The translations under genes were made by a program, and so were the position numbers. DNA of 64,000 nucleotides, from contig NZ_CP026124.1 in NCBI RefSeq assembly GCF_002902905.1, positions 5,828,001 through 5,892,000 of the forward strand. The letters are read 5' to 3'. Under the pieces are notes generated by a model. That model searched no databases. It saw only the letters and a list, made by a program, of their open reading frames with translations, and had not been told where the DNA came from. This document shows, piece by piece, positions 8,434 to 16,528 of this stretch (within the stretch, counting starts at the first letter, position 1; each line of letters opens with the position of its first letter). This DNA comes from Achromobacter sp. AONIH1. Lineage in GTDB: Bacteria > Pseudomonadota > Gammaproteobacteria > Burkholderiales > Burkholderiaceae_B.

Positions 8434-9558
8434 TTACATCTTGTCCTTCAGCACGCTCAGCAGGCGCTGGGCGGTGGCGCTGCTGTCGCGCTGGCCGTTC
8501 GCGTCCAGGACCGTGACGTTGGTCTGGTTGCCCGAACCGGCCACATGGATGCGGTACTGCGGCGCCTGCGCCTTCTTGTCGCCCGAGAACATGCGGCTGA
8601 AGAAGCCCGGCTGTTCGTTCTTCTCGCCGGTGTCGGTGTCGACGTAGCGCACGAAGTAGTCGCCGGCGGAGCGGTCGCGGTCTTCCACGGCGAAGCCGCC
8701 GCTGTCCAGCGCCACGCCAACGCGACGCCATGCGCGGTCGAAGGACTCGTCGACGACCAGCTGCGCGCCCTGGGCGCGGACGTCCTGCTGCACGGCAGGC
8801 TTCTGCGGCGCGGCCTCGGCCTGCTGCACCAGCTTGCGGGCATTGTCGACATCGGTGCCCAGGAACACCAGCATGCGGGCCAGCATGGCGGCGTTCAGGC
8901 CCGGATCTTCCTTGCCGTTCTGCCACTGGACCTGCGAGCCGTCGGAGCCGACGCGCTTCTCCAGCATCTGGCGATGGCTGACGTAGATCTCGGTGTGGCC
9001 GTTGACGCGCTCGACACGGGTGCGGAATTTCTCGCGCTCGCCGCTATCCCAGGCCTGTTCCAGCACGCTGCCCAGCGCCTGGCGCAGCCAGCTTTCCGGG
9101 ATCTTGGCGCGGTTCTCGGCCCAGTCGGTCTCGATCAGGCCGGCCTTGGGGTTGTTGCTCTGGATCGTGAAGCCGCTCTCGGTCCAGAAGTCCACGACGC
9201 GCGGGAAGATGTCTTCGGGCGGACGGTTGATGACCAGCCAGCGCAGGTCGCCGTCGCGCTCGACGCGCATGTCCTGGCGGTCGGGCAGCACATTGGTGGA
9301 CTTGGGCGCGGTGGCCTGGGTCTGCCCTTGTTGCTGGAACTGCGAATAAGTGGTCGAGCCGGACACCGGCGCGCGATAGCGCGGATCGCTGGCGGCCTGG
9401 GTCAGGTCGGGCGGAATGCTCAGAGGCTCGCCGCGCTGGCTGACCGCGCTCTTGTAGTTGACGGATTCTTCTTTGCCCAGGAACTGATTGACCTCGCTGC
9501 AGCCGGCCAACAGTACCAGAGACATCAATGCCGACAGGCCGGCATGACGCTTGTTCAT
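8434..9558 (-). CDS. bamC: Outer membrane assembly lipoprotein BamC (NlpB)
   Basis: This lipoprotein subunit of the BAM complex helps insert beta-barrel proteins into the outer membrane. The 374-aa product has a lipobox LLAGC after a short signal. An unstructured N-terminal segment that in E. coli binds BamD is followed by two helix-grip domains (around 100-210 and 265-370), with typical runs DLRWLVINRPPEDIFPRVVDFW and VDESFDRAWRRVGVAL. Start ATG 9558 was chosen because GAGG lies 7 bp upstream; the GTG at 9570 overlaps that ribosome binding site. It follows dapA by 17 bp, the conserved dapA-bamC order. Confidence 0.93.
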   Translation of the reverse strand: MNKRHAGLSALMSLVLLAGCSEVNQFLGKEESVNYKSAVSQRGEPLSIPPDLTQAASDPRYRAPVSGSTTYSQFQQQGQTQATAPKSTNVLPDRQDMRVERDGDLRWLVINRPPEDIFPRVVDFWTESGFTIQSNNPKAGLIETDWAENRAKIPESWLRQALGSVLEQAWDSGEREKFRTRVERVNGHTEIYVSHRQMLEKRVGSDGSQVQWQNGKEDPGLNAAMLARMLVFLGTDVDNARKLVQQAEAAPQKPAVQQDVRAQGAQLVVDESFDRAWRRVGVALDSGGFAVEDRDRSAGDYFVRYVDTDTGEKNEQPGFFSRMFSGDKKAQAPQYRIHVAGSGNQTNVTVLDANGQRDSSATAQRLLSVLKDKM

Positions 9559-9575
9559 ACTTATCCTCACGATAT

Positions 9576-10511
9576 TTAGAGCAGGCCCACTTCCTGGAGG
9601 GCGCGGCGCACCGTCTCATGGTGCTGCGCACCGAGCTCGACCAGCGGCAGCCGGTAGCCCAGCTCGCTGCGGCCCATCTGGGCCAGCGCCCACTTGACGG
9701 GAATGGGATTGGCCTCGACGAACAAGGCCTTGTTCAGACGCGCCAGGCGGGCGTTAAGTTCACGCACCTGGGGCACGTCGCCAGCCAGGGCGGCCGCGCA
9801 TAGCTCGCGCATCAGGCGCGGCGCCACGTTGGCGGTCACGGAAATATTGCCGCGCGCGCCCAGCAGGATCAGTGCGGCCGCGGTGGGATCGTCGCCGCTG
9901 AAGACCTGGAAGCTGGCCGGCGCCTCGCGCAACAGCAGGCCGCCGCGCGCGATGTCGCCGGTGGCGTCCTTGATGCCGATGATGCCGGGCACCTGCGCCA
10001 GGCGCAGGACCGTCTCGTTGCTCATGTCGGCAACGGTGCGGCCCGGCACGTTGTAGAGAATGGTCGGCAGATCCACCGCTTCGGCGATGGCGCGGAAGTG
10101 GCGGTACAGGCCTTCCTGCGAGGGCTTGTTGTAGTACGGCACGACCGACAGGCCGGCCTGCGCGCCCACGGCCTTGGCGTGGCGGGTCAGGTGGATGGCT
10201 TCGTCGGTGGAGTTGGCGCCCACGCCGGCGATGACCGGGATGCGGCCGGCGGCGTGTTCGACGGCGACGCGGATCAGCTCGGCGTGCTCTTCCATCGAGA
10301 CGGTGGGAGACTCCCCGGTGGTGCCGACCACCACGAGCGCGTCCGTGCCTTCCTGGACGTGCCAGTCGATCAGCGACCGGTAGGCGGCGTAATCAAGACT
10401 GCCGTCGGCCCGCATGGGGGTGACCAGGGCCACCATGCTGCCTTGGAACGAATTGCCCTGGGACGAACTGCCCTGGGAACCAACGCCTGCGGCGGTTGCA
10501 GGGGATGCCAT
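9576..10511 (-). CDS. dapA: 4-hydroxy-tetrahydrodipicolinate synthase (DapA)
   Basis: DapA condenses pyruvate with aspartate semialdehyde, the first committed step of lysine and diaminopimelate synthesis. The TIM-barrel protein (about 311 aa) shows GTTGES (substrate-binding threonines), YNVPGRT (catalytic Tyr) and the Schiff-base lysine in GIKDATGD. The N-terminus is unusual: about 20 residues ([19 protein letters not shown]) precede the normal start of the fold ([12 protein letters not shown]). They are encoded partly by a 16-bp tandem repeat at 10445-10476. The most plausible start is ATG 10511; an upstream in-frame start at 10559 would lengthen the tail. It is cotranscribed with bamC. Confidence 0.94.
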   Translation of the reverse strand: MASPATAAGVGSQGSSSQGNSFQGSMVALVTPMRADGSLDYAAYRSLIDWHVQEGTDALVVVGTTGESPTVSMEEHAELIRVAVEHAAGRIPVIAGVGANSTDEAIHLTRHAKAVGAQAGLSVVPYYNKPSQEGLYRHFRAIAEAVDLPTILYNVPGRTVADMSNETVLRLAQVPGIIGIKDATGDIARGGLLLREAPASFQVFSGDDPTAAALILLGARGNISVTANVAPRLMRELCAAALAGDVPQVRELNARLARLNKALFVEANPIPVKWALAQMGRSELGYRLPLVELGAQHHETVRRALQEVGLL

Positions 10512-10599
10512 AGATGAGAGGCTCCATAGCCCCATGGCGGGATTGCCCCGGGGCCACAATCGATTAAACCGACGAGTTTAACGGAATTTGGCGGGAATC

Positions 10600-11250
10600 C
10601 TATAGCAGAAACCACTGGACGATCGAGGTACCCAGCCCGATTATGGGACGCATCAAGGTCCACAGCACGCCGGTGGCCAGCAGCACCACCACGATCATCA
10701 GCCCGTAGGGCTCGATTTTCGAATATTGCCAGGCCAGCCGGTTGGGGAGCAGGCTGAAAACGATCCGTCCCCCGTCCAGCGGCGGCAGCGGCAGCAGGTT
10801 CAGCGCCATCAATACCAGATTGACGTTGACGCCGGCCACGCCCATCTCGAACCAGAAGCTCTCCTGCATGCCCGATTCCAGGAACAGCCGCAGCGCCAGG
10901 GCCCACAGCACGGCCATCAGCATGTTGGCCGCCGGTCCGGCCAGCGCCACCCACAGCATGTCCTGCTTGGGCCGGCGCAGGCGCCCGAAATCGACCGGCA
11001 CGGGCTTGGCCCAGCCGAAAAGCATGCCCGGGCTGCCCAGCAGCTTGGACGCCAAGAGGATCGCCACCGGCACCAGCAGCGTGCCCACCGGGTCGATGTG
11101 GCGCGCGGGGTTCAGGCTGATGCGACCGGCCTGGTAAGCCGTGGGATCGCCGAACAGGCGCGCCACATAGCCGTGGGCCGCCTCGTGCAGCGTGATCGCG
11201 AAGATGACCGGCAGCGCGTAGACCGCGATGGTTTGGATGATGTCGTTCAT
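10600..11250 (-). CDS. Site-2 protease family (M50) membrane metalloprotease
   Basis: This polytopic intramembrane zinc protease of the M50 family has 216 aa. The zinc site HEAAH is at residues 22-26 in the first helix, and NLLPLPPLDGGRI at about 151-163 supplies the third ligand, Asp159. There is no PDZ domain, so this is the compact group found beside dapA and trpS in many Burkholderiales rather than RseP. The physiological substrate is unknown. It lies between yciO and dapA on the same strand, with short gaps, so probably one operon. Confidence 0.88.
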   Translation of the reverse strand: MNDIIQTIAVYALPVIFAITLHEAAHGYVARLFGDPTAYQAGRISLNPARHIDPVGTLLVPVAILLASKLLGSPGMLFGWAKPVPVDFGRLRRPKQDMLWVALAGPAANMLMAVLWALALRLFLESGMQESFWFEMGVAGVNVNLVLMALNLLPLPPLDGGRIVFSLLPNRLAWQYSKIEPYGLMIVVVLLATGVLWTLMRPIIGLGTSIVQWFLL

Positions 11251-11333
11251 GGCGAACCGGATTGTAAAGTGCCGAAGCCGGCGCGCCGCAAGGCAGCGGA
11301 GATTCTTTTTGGATCAGCCCGCGAGCCCGGCGC

Positions 11334-11960
11334 TCAGGCCAGGCCCAGGCTGGCGGGATCGCCGCGCCCGACGCGCACGACGACGGGTTCGTCGCTGGTC
11401 AGGTCAATGACAGTGGTGGGCGATTGCGGGCAGGCGCCCGCGTCGAGAATGGCCGCGAGTTCATGGTCGTAGCGCGCGCGGATGTCCTCGGCGTCGTTGA
11501 GCGCGTCGGACTCGTCCTTGGGAATCAGCGTGGTCGACAGCAGCGGCCCGTCCGTCTGCTCCAGCAGGCCAAGCATGACGACGTGGTCCGGCACACGAAT
11601 GCCGATGGTCTTGCGCGAGGGATGCGAAACACGCCGCGGCACTTCCTTCGTGGCTTCCAGGATGAAAGTCCAGGGGCCGGGCGTGGCGGCCTTGAGCAGC
11701 CGGTACTGGCGGTTGTCGACCCGGGCGAAATGGCCGATCTCGGCCAGGTCGCGGCACAGCACGGTCAGGTGATGGCGATCGTCGAGGCCGCGCAGCCGGC
11801 GCAGGCGGTCGGCGGCGTTCTTGTCGTCGAGCCGCGCCACCACCGCGTAGCTGGAATCGGTGGGCACCGCCACCAGGCCCCCTTCGCCCAGCCATTGGGC
11901 CGCCTGCTTGAGCAGGCGCGGTTGGGGATTCTCGGGATGAATGGATAGAAACAGAGCCAT
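11334..11960 (-). CDS. Sua5/YciO/YrdC-family protein (YciO-type)
   Basis: This 208-aa protein belongs to the YrdC/Sua5 fold that makes threonylcarbamoyl-AMP for tRNA t6A. It follows the YciO pattern closely: N-terminal IHPENPQPRLLKQAA, VAVPTDSSYAVV in the active site, KEVPRRV and SRKTIGIRVPDHV. YciO paralogs are much less active than TsaC in t6A synthesis in E. coli, so the exact role is uncertain. It is the first gene of the yciO-M50-dapA-bamC block. Confidence 0.88.
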   Translation of the reverse strand: MALFLSIHPENPQPRLLKQAAQWLGEGGLVAVPTDSSYAVVARLDDKNAADRLRRLRGLDDRHHLTVLCRDLAEIGHFARVDNRQYRLLKAATPGPWTFILEATKEVPRRVSHPSRKTIGIRVPDHVVMLGLLEQTDGPLLSTTLIPKDESDALNDAEDIRARYDHELAAILDAGACPQSPTTVIDLTSDEPVVVRVGRGDPASLGLA

Positions 11961-12044
11961 GGGTTTATCCTAACACTCCTGAAGGCCGCGCAGGCAAGCG
12001 CGGTAATGCAATATGGCGGGCCTGTGGCCCGCCCGGAGAAGAAA

Positions 12045-12899
12045 ATGCGTTTGGACGATTCGCGCGAAAGCGACAATGTGGAAGACCGCCGCGCGAGCGG
12101 CCCGCGCATCGGCGGCCGCGGCACCATCGGCATCGGCACCATCGTGCTGGCGCTGGTGGCCATGTATTTCGGCGTGGATCCCAACGTCGTGCTGCAGATG
12201 GCCGAAGGCCCGACCGCGCAGCAACAGCAGGCGCCGGCGCAGCGCCCGCCGGCGGACGATCCGCAGGCCCGTTTCGTGGCCAAGGTGCTCGGCGAGACCG
12301 AGGACACCTGGGCCGCGATCTTCCAGAACGACCTGAACCGCCGCTACGCGCCGCCCAAGCTGGTGCTGTTCCGCGGCGCCACCCCCACCGCCTGCGGCAC
12401 CGGCCAGTCCGCCATGGGGCCGTTCTACTGTCCTGGCGACAGCAAGGTGTACATCGACCTGGCCTTCTTCGACGAGCTGAAGAACCGCTTCAAGGCGCCG
12501 GGCGATTTCGCCCAGGCCTACGTGATCGCGCACGAGGTCGGCCATCACGTGCAGCACCTGCTGGGCATCTCGGACCAGGTCGACAACCTGCGCCGCCGCA
12601 ACCCGTCGCAGGCCAACGCGCTGTCGGTGCGCATGGAACTGCAGGCCGACTGCTTCGCCGGCCTGTGGGCGCAACGCGCCAACGCCGCCCGCCACATCCT
12701 GGAAAGCGGCGACGTGGAAGAAGCGCTGGCCGCCGCCACCGCCATCGGCGACGACCGGCTGCAGAAGCAGAGCCAGGGCTATGTCGTCCCCGACACGTTC
12801 ACCCACGGCTCCTCGGAACAGCGCGTGCGCTGGTTCAAGCGCGGCCTGGAAGGCGGCAGCCTCAAGCAGTGCGATACCTTCTCGGCCGGCCAGCTGTAG
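12045..12899 (+). CDS. Neutral zinc metallopeptidase family protein (YpfJ type)
   Basis: This single-pass membrane protein has 284 aa. An N-terminal cytoplasmic tail (MRLDDSRESDNVEDRR) and one span (about 24-45, GIGTIVLALVAMYF) are followed by a large periplasmic domain with the zinc-binding HEVGHH at residues 163-168. Cysteines in TACGTGQSAMGPFYC and QADCFAGLWA are typical of PF04228. Peptidase activity is assumed from the motif; the cellular substrate is unknown. ATG 12045 was chosen for the GGAG 6 bp before it, in preference to the upstream in-frame start at 12006. Confidence 0.9.
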   Translation: MRLDDSRESDNVEDRRASGPRIGGRGTIGIGTIVLALVAMYFGVDPNVVLQMAEGPTAQQQQAPAQRPPADDPQARFVAKVLGETEDTWAAIFQNDLNRRYAPPKLVLFRGATPTACGTGQSAMGPFYCPGDSKVYIDLAFFDELKNRFKAPGDFAQAYVIAHEVGHHVQHLLGISDQVDNLRRRNPSQANALSVRMELQADCFAGLWAQRANAARHILESGDVEEALAAATAIGDDRLQKQSQGYVVPDTFTHGSSEQRVRWFKRGLEGGSLKQCDTFSAGQL

Positions 12900-12915
12900 G
12901 CCGGCGGACGCCGCG

Positions 12916-12943
12916 CTCACGCTGTATGGATACACAGCGTGAG
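12916..12943. terminator. Hairpin downstream of the zinc peptidase
   Basis: CTCACGCTGT (12916-12925) and ACAGCGTGAG (12934-12943) form a perfect 10-bp stem with an 8-nt loop, 17 bp after the stop. There is no T-run, so it may act as a weak or Rho-assisted terminator or an mRNA-stabilising hairpin. Confidence 0.45.
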
Positions 12944-13126
12944 TACGTGATCGCGCCGCTTCTTGTAAGATTACGCCCCCTCGCAATGTTGCACGCGTGA
13001 GTCTCCCGCCGCTGCCCGCGAGCGGCGCGGTGTATCTACGACAAAGCAGCGACGACAACGCATCGACGGCAAGGCGTCAACGACAACGCCTCCTCGACAG
13101 CGCGACCCAGACCCGATATCCGTTTC

Positions 13127-13663
13127 ATGGCCAACAAGTCCGAACCCTTAATCACCGTTGATGAGGTGCAAGAGATCCTTGCCGAACCCAAGGAAACCGT
13201 AAAGCCGGTTGCCTGGGTGCCGAAGCCGGCGGCCAACAATGTGCAATGGATGGAGTTCTCCAGCCCCTGCAAGGTCAAGGGCGAAGTGCGCGAGGACGTG
13301 ATCTTCCGCGTGACCTACCGCGCGGCGCGCACCGATGTGCATGGCCAGGCCACGATCTTCCTGGCCGAGACTTTCTGCGCCAGCCTGTTCGTGGGCCCGC
13401 ACCGCGTGTACGGCGTGGATACCGACGACTCTTTCCATACCAGCCTGGTGGGCGAAGGCCGGCCGCTGTTCCGCAAGCCGCTGGCCGACCGCAGCCACGA
13501 GCATCTGTGGGTGGACGCGGGCGAAGGCTATGCCGAGCCGGTGACGCCGCCGCTGCAGACCATCGCCGCGCTGATGCAGCATTTCCTGCCGCGCGCGAAT
13601 CTCACGCTGACCGGCGGCTTCGCGCATCCGCTCAAAGGCCGCCAAATCGAATTGATCCTATGA
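13127..13663 (+). CDS. Hypothetical protein, 178 aa, coupled to a DUF1828-like gene
   Basis: The function is not recognised. The protein has no signal peptide or membrane span. It starts with an acidic helix (SEPLITVDEVQEILAEP) and then a beta-rich body (VKGEVREDVIFRVTYRAAR; LFVGPHRVYGVDTDD; HEHLWVDAGEGY). The stop and the next start overlap as ATGA, so it and the following gene form a fixed pair. The start ATG lacks a good ribosome binding site. Nothing in the flanks suggests a phage. A paired-module role such as toxin-antitoxin is possible but unproven. Confidence 0.7.
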   Translation: MANKSEPLITVDEVQEILAEPKETVKPVAWVPKPAANNVQWMEFSSPCKVKGEVREDVIFRVTYRAARTDVHGQATIFLAETFCASLFVGPHRVYGVDTDDSFHTSLVGEGRPLFRKPLADRSHEHLWVDAGEGYAEPVTPPLQTIAALMQHFLPRANLTLTGGFAHPLKGRQIELIL

Positions 13664-14424
13664 GCACTTTCCTGGAAGCCTCGGGCTGGACCGTCCTGCC
13701 CGCGGGCGAACATGCCATTCGCGCCGTATCGCCCATGACGCTGGGCCTGGACGGACAGCACGCCGCCTTCTTCATCGCGCGCCCCGACGACGCCTCGTTC
13801 TACCTGACCGACGCCTGTGAAACCGCCATGCACGCGGCCAGCTACGGCATCGACGTGGCGGCCAAGCGCATCGATATCCTGAACGAGACGCCCGGCGTGA
13901 GCCTGGCGCATTTCGACAAGTCCGGCGCCATCGTCGCCTCCGGTCCCAACGAACAGTTGCAGGAAGCGCTGTGGGACGCGGTGAAGCTGGCCATGGCGCT
14001 GTCGTTCCAGTGCGCCAAGTGGATGCCCAGGTTCAGCCAGCTGCGCTTTCGCGCGCAGGTCGGCCGCGCGCTGGCCGAGGCCGTGGGCGCGAACCGCATG
14101 GTCAAGGGCGCCCGCGCCAAGGGCAGCAGCGGCCACACCGCGGATTTCGCCTACGCCGTGCGGGCCGCGGGCAGCACCGCGCTGACCTATATCGAGCCGA
14201 TCGCGCTCAAGGCCGGCAAGAAGATGGACTGGACCCAGGTCTACCAGACCCACGGCAAGATGTCGGATGTGAAGATGGCCGATGCGCGCAATTCGCGCAT
14301 GGTCATCCTGGAGGACGGCGCCTCGGCCGAGGAGTTCAAGAAGGCGGTGGCGATCCTGGAACAGTCCGCCACCGTGCAGACGCTAGCCAAGACGCGCGAC
14401 TGGCGCGAGGTCTTCGCGGACTGA
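13660..14424 (+). CDS. DUF1828/DUF1829-like protein, 254 aa
   Basis: The N-terminal half (LYLTDACETAMHAASYGIDVAAKRIDIL through LQEALWDAVKLAMALSF) resembles DUF1828, and the C-terminal half (TALTYIEPIALKAGKK...) resembles DUF1829, as far as I can judge by eye. Proteins of this class are small cytoplasmic proteins of unknown function that often sit in variable regions. It is translationally coupled to the 178-aa protein upstream and ends 13 bp from a convergent gene. Confidence 0.7.
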   Translation: MSTFLEASGWTVLPAGEHAIRAVSPMTLGLDGQHAAFFIARPDDASFYLTDACETAMHAASYGIDVAAKRIDILNETPGVSLAHFDKSGAIVASGPNEQLQEALWDAVKLAMALSFQCAKWMPRFSQLRFRAQVGRALAEAVGANRMVKGARAKGSSGHTADFAYAVRAAGSTALTYIEPIALKAGKKMDWTQVYQTHGKMSDVKMADARNSRMVILEDGASAEEFKKAVAILEQSATVQTLAKTRDWREVFAD

Positions 14425-14437
14425 GCGCGGCGCGCCG

Positions 14438-14710
14438 TCAGGAAGGAACGCTGGTCAGGCCGTCGACGATTTCGCGGCCATGCAGTATCGCGGCGTGCAC
14501 CGCCTCGCGCGGGCTGTAGACATAGCCGCCGTCGGCGAAGCGCGGTACCGGATATTCGTCGCCGCCATCCTGCACGGCGCCCGCCTGGACCACGGTGATC
14601 GATGCGATGAAGATGGGGCCGCTGGACAGCGCCTGGACCTCGGCGCCCGCGCCCCGGGATACTCTGGCCGTCAGGCGGTATCCCTTGTAGATCAAGTTGT
14701 TCTGATGCAC
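14438..14710 (-). CDS. Conserved hypothetical protein, 90 aa
   Basis: This small protein starts at GTG (RBS-like AGAGGG about 10 bp upstream) with YKGYRLTARVSRGAGAEVQA. An ATG is absent nearby. The layout, a short beta-strand pair followed by SPREAVHAAILHGREIVDG, occurs in small Burkholderiales proteins of unknown function. No catalytic motif is seen. It converges on the DUF1828-like gene. Confidence 0.6.
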   Translation of the reverse strand: MHQNNLIYKGYRLTARVSRGAGAEVQALSSGPIFIASITVVQAGAVQDGGDEYPVPRFADGGYVYSPREAVHAAILHGREIVDGLTSVPS

Positions 14711-14941
14711 TTCGGATGCCCTCTATCTGCGGTCCAGCATACCGCGCCTGTTCATGACAGTTCGGATATGTTTTGTAACGACGGCAGAAGACAGAAACAC
14801 TGTTGCATCGAACATGGCTCGTCCCCGTTTTCATCGACCGCTACACGGCGTCCGGTCGATTGGCGTATCGATAGGCCTGACGCGGCCTGCGGGTCAATGG
14901 CAAGGTTCGCCGCGACGACCGCGCAGGCATCGATTACGGGA

Positions 14942-15598
14942 TTACCCTAGCTCCTGTTGCGTGCGCGCACCTTCGGACCAAGTCATGCCCGTCGCCTGCA
15001 TGTGCCGCTCCAGGGTCCAGCCCCGGCCCAGCAGGACCATGCGCGTGTGCAGATCGCCCAGCACGGCCGCGTCCACCGCGCGGCCCAGGTAGCTCAGTCG
15101 CTTGCGCCGCAGGTCCACATAGCCCAGCTCGTAGTCGCGCGCCAGCCCCAGCCACAGCCGATGCGCCCCTTCCGACTGGCGCGCTCCGCTCATGATGCAC
15201 AGTCCCGCGTCCAGCCCCCAGCGGTACACGGCCGTCGCCAGCCCCATGCGCTGGTAGGGCGCGGCGTACTTCGAATGCGGCGCGCGCAGATAGGGATCGG
15301 CGCGCCGTCCGACTTCGATCAACCGGTTGAACACCGTGTAGCCCGCCACCCGGTCGCGCCGCAGATCCACCACGTAGACGTAGTACTCGCCATCCGCCTC
15401 GCGGTGGCGCAGCACCAGGCCAGGGATGTCGGTGCGGACCTCCGGCAGCCCATACAGCCGGTCCGAAGAACGGCTCATGCGATTGCGGATGGCGTCCAGT
15501 TCGGACCCCACTTCGTCCGGCGTGTGATTCACGTCGATGCGCAGTTCCGTCACCAGGCCCAAGGCCAGACGGATTGCGGGCAGCGCCAGCGTAGGCAC
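14942..15598 (-). CDS. GNAT-like acetyltransferase-fold protein, 218 aa
   Basis: GTG 15598 is chosen as the start because CAGGAG lies about 7 bp upstream; in-frame extension to 15742 adds residues with no protein character. The middle (YYVYVVDLRRDRVAGYTVF) gives the central beta strands. MGLATAVYRWGLDAGL corresponds to the acetyl-CoA-binding loop and helix, and ARQSEGAHRLWLGLA is typical of GNAT-like proteins from phages and Burkholderiales. The substrate is unknown. It is the first gene downstream of the ArsR gene's terminator. Confidence 0.6.
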   Translation of the reverse strand: MPTLALPAIRLALGLVTELRIDVNHTPDEVGSELDAIRNRMSRSSDRLYGLPEVRTDIPGLVLRHREADGEYYVYVVDLRRDRVAGYTVFNRLIEVGRRADPYLRAPHSKYAAPYQRMGLATAVYRWGLDAGLCIMSGARQSEGAHRLWLGLARDYELGYVDLRRKRLSYLGRAVDAAVLGDLHTRMVLLGRGWTLERHMQATGMTWSEGARTQQELG

Positions 15599-15661
15599 GG
15601 CAAACTCCTGTAGCAGGTTGAGAAAGGAAAGATCATGGGCGCGGCCAGTCCGCGTCCATGT

Positions 15662-15684
15662 GAAAAGGGCCGCATCCGCGGCCC
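15662..15684 (-). terminator. Terminator of the ArsR-family gene
   Basis: On the minus strand, GGGCCGC-GGAT-GCGGCCC is followed by TTTTC. The 7-bp GC stem is at 15667-15673 and 15678-15684, starting 25 bp after the regulator's stop codon. Confidence 0.75.
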
Positions 15685-15708
15685 GAATGTCGAAGTCTGG
15701 ACAGCGCG

Positions 15709-16452
15709 CTAAGCCGCGGCCGGACGGGACGCGATGTCCCAATCCTTGCCGGCGACGGCCTGCGCGCCGGCATCGCCGAAGAACGCCGGAAACTGGCGCT
15801 CGCCCTTGCGCGTGAGGCGCACCGCGCGTGAATCCAGGTCGCGGCTGACCCAGCCGCGTTCGGTCAGCGCGTCCAGCAAGGCCGCGCCCAGCGCGCCGCC
15901 CAGGTGCGGACGGCGCTCGCTCCAGTCCAGGCAGGGGCAGGCGAAGCGGCGACGGCGGCGGCGCGCCTCAGCCGCGTCCACGCCGATCTGCGCGAGCGAG
16001 GCTTCGCCCAGCGGGGTCAGCGCGTAGTCCTTGCCGTCGGCCGCCAGCCACTGGCGCGTCAGCATCGCGTCGTGCATGCGCACCGCCAGGGTGCCGGCCA
16101 TGTGGTCGTAGCAGGTGCGCGCCTCGCGCAGCGCCGATGGCGTGCTGGGCTTGAACGGCGTGCGCTCGGCGCCGGCCACCACCAGCAGGGCCTCCAGCGC
16201 GCGCGCCACTTCGCCATTGGCCAGCCGGTAATAGCGATGCTTGCCCTGCGCCGCCTGTTCGACCAGCCCCTGGTCGCGCAGGCGCTGGAAATGGCTGCTG
16301 GCCGTGGACGCGCCGATCTCGGCGGCCGCGGCCAGCTCGGTGGCGGTGCGCGCGCGACCGTCCAGAAGCAGGCACAGCATGCGCGCGCGCGCCGGATCGG
16401 CGATGGCGCCGGCGACGGAAGAAAGCTGGCTGTCGGCGAAGTCGGAATCCAT
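15709..16452 (-). CDS. ArsR-family winged-helix transcriptional regulator
   Basis: This 247-aa regulator has an N-terminal ArsR helix-turn-helix: VAGAIADPARARMLCLLL, TATELAAAAEIGASTASSHFQRL (recognition helix) and GLVEQAAQGKHRYYRL (wing). A longer C-terminal half contains a second winged-helix-like segment (WLAADGKDYALTPLGEASL) and a Cys/Arg-rich stretch RRRRRFACPCLDWSERRPH that could bind a ligand or metal. It is divergent from the MFS gene 76 bp away, so it most likely represses that transporter and itself. Confidence 0.87.
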   Translation of the reverse strand: MDSDFADSQLSSVAGAIADPARARMLCLLLDGRARTATELAAAAEIGASTASSHFQRLRDQGLVEQAAQGKHRYYRLANGEVARALEALLVVAGAERTPFKPSTPSALREARTCYDHMAGTLAVRMHDAMLTRQWLAADGKDYALTPLGEASLAQIGVDAAEARRRRRRFACPCLDWSERRPHLGGALGAALLDALTERGWVSRDLDSRAVRLTRKGERQFPAFFGDAGAQAVAGKDWDIASRPAAA

Positions 16453-16528
16453 ATTTCGGCCTTGATCGAAGTGTAGTGCGCAGCCCCAAGCATACTGCGG
16501 CTCATCGAAACAAGACACCCGCAACGCC

